A stretch of 64,000 nucleotides of DNA. Source: Numida meleagris. Lineage: Eukaryota > Chordata > Aves > Galliformes > Numididae. Under the pieces are notes generated by a model. The model was not told the DNA's origin. It saw only the letters and a list, made by a program, of their open reading frames with translations, and searched no databases. The translations under genes and the position numbers were made by a program. The stretch is taken from NCBI RefSeq assembly GCF_002078875.1, contig NC_034409.1, forward strand, positions 108,370,898 through 108,434,897, in the 5' to 3' direction. The first letter of the stretch is position 1. The number at the start of each line of letters is the position of its first letter. Positions 58,791 through 64,000 of this stretch are shown piece after piece.

Positions 58791-61282
58791 GTGTCACTGA
58801 CATTTCATCACACTGATCTGAGCTGGCTCTCTAATGATGTGCCCAATAAAGTGATAAAGGTGCTTTGTGTTTGCTTCATTCTAAAGGGAGCTACAGTGCT
58901 CTGGGAGAAGTTGAGACACTTTCTGTCTCTCTTTCTTCATGTCTTTTAAACTGATTAATTGCCACAAATATGAAAAGAATCATCTTGGCAAATTTGTGAA
59001 GGCAGTTTGTACTAAAGTTTTCTGACGTAGTATGAGCAGTGAGGAAAAGTGGTTGGAGACACAGTTGTTTGGGGAAGTGGGGAAAAAAGGAAGGCATTCC
59101 TGAGTTTTCAGCTCTCACAGATGAAAAGATTTAAATAAAAAATTTGACTGCACTAAGGATGGATTCAGACCGCTAAGTAGCAACGTACGTTTTCTCTCGG
59201 GGCTTTCCATCTGTGGTTTACCAGCCATCCCACAATGAAAGCCTTTCGCTTTTCTGTGAAAGTCCATTTCTTAGAGTCTTCCCACTGCACAACAACAAAA
59301 GTGATGCTTTTCTGTGCAAGGTGTTTAAGTTGCTTGGGAGGTACAGTTCATGTGTGCTGGTATCTTTAACGAGGGGATATGGAATGATGCTGATATTTAA
59401 GTGTAACACCAGCCTGGGACAGTGCAGTGAGGGTTTTGGTTCTGGAAGTGGGAGGGCTTGCTGAACCTTTGCTCTGCTAGGGGTTGCTAAGGTGGGTGAG
59501 GAAAGGATGTGTCAGCCCATGTTTTGTGCTGTTTTTGAGCTACTACCTAGCTTTTGTTCCATTTGTTCAAGGTGTAGAGCAAGACGTGGCAAAAACTTCT
59601 AGAGCCTCTGTGTTCCATCAGTCCGTCCTCATATTAGGTCTTTGGAAAGGGCCACTTGCATGCACTGAGGAGCCCTATTAACAGTAAAACTGTTGCCTTA
59701 CCTCGGGCAACATTTTGGAGTGGCTTGTCTTGATTGTGCTGATAGATGAGTCAAACATAAAGAAGAATTAATAGATTTTTTTATTTAAAAATATAAACAT
59801 AGTATGTGACAACATTCTGTTATTACAGAATTTCCAAGTAACAAACAACTGTCATCTAGGATTTTCCTGCCTCCAAAAACAGCTGGAAACAAACCAGTTG
59901 AAAGTATGGATTTTGTAAGAGCAAGCTGATGAGCTTTACGTATTCACTATGTATCATGAAGTAAGCCAGAAGTAAGAACGCCTCTGGTCTAAATTATCTC
60001 AACAACATACTGTGGAGTGATTGCTAGGTTGCCCCTTACATCTCTGAAGCTCTATGGTTTTTTGTACTGGTAGAACATAAAGAAGGAAAACTGTTTTTAT
60101 AGAAAGTTTCTGTCAGTTACAGTGACGCTGAAGAGGTTACACAAAACAACTTCACAGGACAGAGAGTGAGAAAATGACTCACTGAACCACCAGGAAATGG
60201 TTGCCCTTCACATCTGCGCAGGTGGTAGGTATGTTTTAAAAGTGTCTGTGAGCTTGCATTCTGTCTTCAGCAAACACTGAATGGAATTTGCCTGAAGACT
60301 AGATATGGGCTCAGAAGATATCAAACACTTAGATTAATGGACAAGGGAGAGACAACGAAAAGTAGACACTTAAAATTACTGAGATGCTGTAAGTTACTTA
60401 ATCTGACACAAAATGTGAGCTAAATGTGCTACCTGATAAGAAATATTGTGGTTGTAAATTGGAAGGCAACACATGGCAAAAGTGGCATTAATAAATAAAA
60501 TAGCTTTCACAGACATTAAAAGTTAACAAATACACAATGCTTTTCTAACACAATAGGTAAAATGTCTTTAAAACACTACTGTACACAGTTACTTGCAGCC
60601 TAAACAAGACATGAGCTTAATTACTTAGTTGCAGCTTGAATTTTTTTATTTCTCTATTCTACTCAAATTGAGGAGTGAGCCCAGACTTCAAGTGAGAGCT
60701 GTACTGTTCCTTCTCTTGAATGTCATGAAGACTGAGCCTGTGAGACTCCCAAAAAATATTGACACTGGTTGCATGCAGTTAGCAAACTCTTAGCCCACGT
60801 AAGGGTATTATTTCAACAGCAGTGTCACAAAATGGTTGTGAGAAGGAAGAAAAAGATAACAATTTATTTTCGCTTCACTAGGACTTGAAAGCTGATCTTG
60901 ATTTTAAAACAAACAAAACTTCCTAACTCATGGTTGACACTGGAGAGCCTTCTCCATGTGGAGTTGGGACAAACAAGGTCGTGACTAACTCACAAAAATT
61001 ATAGAACTTCAGTCTAGCAACTGGTGCAGGAGTTTTTCCAGGACTCAGTATTAAAATCATTACCAACACCCACCCCAGCAGAAGAGAACTGATATTAGTT
61101 TATTCTCCTCCAAAATCTTAGGCTATCAACCACATTTGTTTGCTATCTTCATCTGTTTGCTCTTGGCTTTGCTCAGGGCTGAACCAGCAAGGCCCAGATG
61201 ATGGTACATGGAAGAAAATGCAATTCTTGACTTTCCTTCCCTTTCTTTCCTTTAGCCATCAACGTGTCAAGAACATTCATAG
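58791..61282. other. AT-rich interval, possible 3' UTR of a minus-strand gene
   Basis: Largely free of dispersed repeats from about 59760 to 61280, with minus-strand AATAAA motifs near 59780, 60863 and 61097. Such a clean AT-rich stretch beside the exon-like pair at 61.3-61.9 kb would suit a 3' UTR, but this is inference. Confidence 0.3.
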
Positions 61283-61876
61283 TTAACATACTGATCGCTT
61301 TGCGCTCCTTTTTCTTTGGTGAAGGTATGAGACAAGAAGAGGTGCTCTTAAAAATAAATAAATAAATAAAAAATTCAAAACTCTCCCTGGGTGCTGATGG
61401 CCTTAATAAAGACAAGCTGAATTAAACAGAGCCTGAACATAGATTTCTGTTTCATCCAGGAAGAGGGACGTCGAGGTAACCTGACATCAACGTTAGAACG
61501 CTATTTTTAAGCTGATTTCCACAGACTGCTCTTTTATGCAGTAAGCAACAGCTTCTGTTGAAAGTTGAAGTCTCCTTTTTGGTAGAATATTCAGTAAAGA
61601 ATAAAACTTTAATACCAAGTACCTTTTAAAGGAAGTTTATTTTGGTTCATACATTCACTGTTTAACCTGGTCATGGCAACACCTATTTCGTTAGGACCAG
61701 GTCAAGATAGTCTAGCTCATTCTGTACATAGTAACACATAGCTGGTGAAACCAGATGATGGCAGAATGTGCTGTAGACAGAGAAAAGTGGGAAAAGTCAT
61801 ATAACTCACTTTGTAGAAAATCCTTCAGTTTTCTTTTCCTCCTCATTTTTAGCTGTCTCTTCACATTCAGTAGTCA
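61283..61876 (-). other. Candidate two-exon 3' end of an unnamed minus-strand gene
   Basis: Segment 61810-61876 follows a long pyrimidine tract ending CTCTGACAG and ends at a strong donor GTGAGT. It reads TTECEETAKNEEEKKTEGFS in a frame that leaves in phase 2. Segment 61346-61283 follows acceptor TTATTTTTAAG; joined in phase 2 it reads APLLVSYLHQRKRSAKRSVC and a TAA stop. The acidic then basic composition looks coding-like, yet no family is recognised and no upstream exon was secured, so chance remains possible. Confidence 0.3.
61345..61376. repeat. (AAAT)n microsatellite
   Basis: Four to five AAAT units (AAAATAAATAAATAAATAAA) at the candidate acceptor of the minus-strand segment above. On the minus strand they form its T-rich tract. 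Confidence 0.85.
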
Positions 61877-62481
61877 CTGTCAGAGGGTAAGGGGAAGGAA
61901 ACAGAACTTCCCATGCTCCTGAAACAGGGCCATTTGTGCTCAAAACAAATTCCTCAGTGATGATGACAAGAGACTCTGGAACAGAGTAACTAAGTGCCAG
62001 GCTCGCTGCTCTCCCCCAGTGTAAGAGCTCAAAGCACTGACAGGCTATCACTGAAAACCATCCAAAGCAGTTAGCAGGTGTTGAGACGCAACTCCTAGTC
62101 AGAACAGAAATCCAATGGATTTTGGTTTTCCTTCTGTTGGAGAAGCTTTTTGCCATCAATCTTGGCACACTCTGCAGAAATCTGTCGCTTGTATTACAAG
62201 CAGTGCTGCTGCTGAGGCAAGGGGTGATGCTCCTCTTGATGCACCTTCAGCTGCCCAAGTTGTTGGCAGATGTTCCCTTTAGATGGGTGCTGTGAAAACA
62301 AAATGACTGACTTTTAGGAAAAAGTTTTTTTAAAAAAAAAAAACAACAAAGCAAGCCCACATAAATAATCATCTCCTAGAGTTATTTTTCCTTTACAATC
62401 AATTGAATGAACTGCCAAGCTGTAAGAAAGGGATGTCAGTGGCACTCTTGGTTTCTTTTAAGATAATCTCAGAGTAAGAGA

Positions 62482-62660
62482 TCATAGAATATCCCTAGTT
62501 GGTAGGGACCCATAAGAATCAGCAAGTCCTACTCCTGTTTCCACACAGGACCACTCAAAAATCAGATGCATAAAGCCTATCTGTAGTCAAGAGAAACCAG
62601 CTTCCTCTACAGGCAGTCGAGGGATCCCTCTAGGCAGCAGCCCGGAACAGCAGTTTTGGA
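62482..62660 (-). mobile_element. CR1 LINE fragment, diverged
   Basis: Antisense: ATCATAGAATATCCCTAGTT, GGTAGGGACCCATAAGAATC, AGCAAGTCCTACTCCTG. Diverged 3' end of an older CR1 subfamily. Confidence 0.72.
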
Positions 62661-63129
62661 TCCAGCTCTGAATTTCTCCTCAGTGGAGCTTCTTGTCCCA
62701 CCAACTGCAATACGCAGCTGGAGAGACTAACCCTACAGAGATGAAGTTTTTCTTCTTTGCATCCTGTCTTCCCCTCATTTCCAAAATCTTTCTTTCTAAC
62801 AGCCCAGCTAGTCTTAGTAGGTAGCTCTTGTTTTTGCAGTATTCAGGATTCCACCTCTCAAAGCAATCTGATCTTTATAATCAAACCGCTAGAAGCAGAA
62901 ACGTATCAGTACTGCAAAGCAGGATGCCATGGCAGTGCTTCCTAGTAGGTGCAACCTCTGCAGTGCCTTACTCCTTGTCTCACACAACACACTTGAAAAA
63001 TCTCTGGTGGCAGTTGAATTGAGATGGTCTCTTGGAGAAATTCTATCTTCTTGCTCCAAGGAAGTACCAGCTATTTCTAGGCTATTCATCACATTTTCTT
63101 AATTGTTTTTCAAATAACAACAGGCCAAC

Positions 63130-63480
63130 AATGTGCCTGGGCTGATGGAGACTTGACAGCCTGCACAACTCCCTGTTGTAGTGCTCAAATATTACTGTTA
63201 GAAAAGCTGTTTTTCTAACATGCAGTTTAAATCTTTGTTTAAATCTGTTGTGCTTTAAAGCATATTGTCCATGGGGTTAGGACAATAAATAACTTGTCCT
63301 CTGTAAGGACACTCCAAAGAGGGTTGTTACTGTGTCTCTGTATGTCCTCGCCTTTTCCAGTCTAAACAAAAACAACCAATCTTTCATCAGTGATCATATT
63401 TCCTGGATCATCCTCATTTCTCTGGTTTTGGTTTAAATTGCCCTCAAATTGGGATGCCCACAAGATTTAGAATTCCCCCA
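63130..63480 (-). mobile_element. CR1 LINE fragment, old, possibly part of the same element
   Basis: Antisense of the CR1 ORF2 end: TTCCAGTCTAAACAAAAACA, ATCATATTTCCTGGATCATC, CTCTGGTTTTGGTTTAAATT. Same orientation and order as the fragment at 62482-62660, so both may derive from one insertion later split. Confidence 0.6.
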
Positions 63481-64000
63481 CCTTCAGTGTCTTCCACAGC
63501 TTTGTTGGCAGAAAACTGCCCTTGGAGGTGTGACAGATTCTGATAGTAAGAAAGCACCAAAGCTGCTGTCTGACCTCCTCTTCTGCAAATGGTGCAGGGA
63601 CATGCCAAGGAAAATACAGTGTCCGGAAGGCAAGTGTCTTTGTTTTGTTTTTTTAATAAACAAATTTTGCTATAGCAGCCTTCAATATAAAATAAATATT
63701 TTTATTTATGTCACAGAATTTTTTCTACTTGTGGGCAAGTCCAGAGATCTAATCGCACAGGGCCTGGTATAAGTCAGGGGAGGAAAAGGTCAATGTTTAA
63801 TAAACTGCTAGGATTTATGTTAATGCAGGACATAGGAATGAAGAAGAAAATATTTCCTTAGCTGAAGGGATGAGTCATCCTTCTTTCTGCATTATCCTCT
63901 ATGGGAAACAGTGCAAAGTCTGTTGATGTTTAGCAAACACAACTTTTGTGGATCACATTGTGATTGCATGATGGGTCTAGGAAACAACTGACCATTGATC
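63481..64000. other. Window end, no recognised feature
   Basis: AT-rich sequence with an open frame of 107 codons (63449-63772) that overlaps the old CR1 and shows no motif. Confidence 0.45.

Noticed and set aside
62100..62290. Minus-strand frame beginning HPSKGNICQQLGQLKVHQEE after a good acceptor, with further coding-like sequence past a TAA
   Set aside because: Interrupted by a stop, and the only donor (GTAATA) leaves a phase incompatible with the 61.8 kb segment. Kept out of the gene model.

Overview
This 64 kb window looks like vertebrate nuclear DNA from a bird, most likely a galliform close to chicken. The reasons are split coding exons with GT-AG introns, a single CpG-island promoter, and at least twenty CR1 LINE fragments. 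Many of these have the avian 3' end that reads ATTCTATGATTCTATG on the sense strand. No Alu, L1 or bacterial gene organisation is seen. The gene order PWP2 (+), GATD3 (+), ICOSLG (-) matches human 21q22.3 in both order and orientation.

Region 1 (1-3.3 kb) holds the last four coding exons and 3' UTR of PWP2, a WD-repeat protein of the small-subunit processome. Region 2 (5.4-10.8 kb) is a complete seven-exon GATD3 gene (ES1/C21orf33 homologue) encoding a 259-residue mitochondrial DJ-1/PfpI-like protein. It starts in a CpG island, and its last intron is an AT-AC intron of the U12 (minor spliceosome) type. Region 3 (about 17.6-23.4 kb, minus strand) contains a B7-family IgV exon. By synteny this is ICOSLG, the ligand of the T-cell costimulator ICOS. 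It is followed downstream by a 36-nt stalk-like exon and two tail-like exons. I could not find the IgC or transmembrane exons expected between them, nor a signal-peptide exon upstream.

Region 4 (about 24-64 kb) has no gene I can name. It is intron-like or intergenic DNA with CR1 fragments in both orientations, simple repeats and several exon-like islands that have splice signals. The islands lie at 28.9 kb and 49.3 kb (minus strand, mutually compatible in frame), 32.5 kb (plus strand) and 61.3-61.9 kb (minus strand). The first two could be 5' exons of ICOSLG or of a neighbouring gene; this is inference only.

Two structural points stand out. An inverted duplication at about 14.8-15.25 kb and 18.9-19.35 kb includes both a CR1 end and nearly 200 bp beyond it. 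An exon-like block at 22.39-22.57 kb has an acceptor and a donor but no recognisable family. The three named genes do unrelated jobs (ribosome assembly, mitochondrial metabolism, immune costimulation) and are linked only by conserved chromosomal order.
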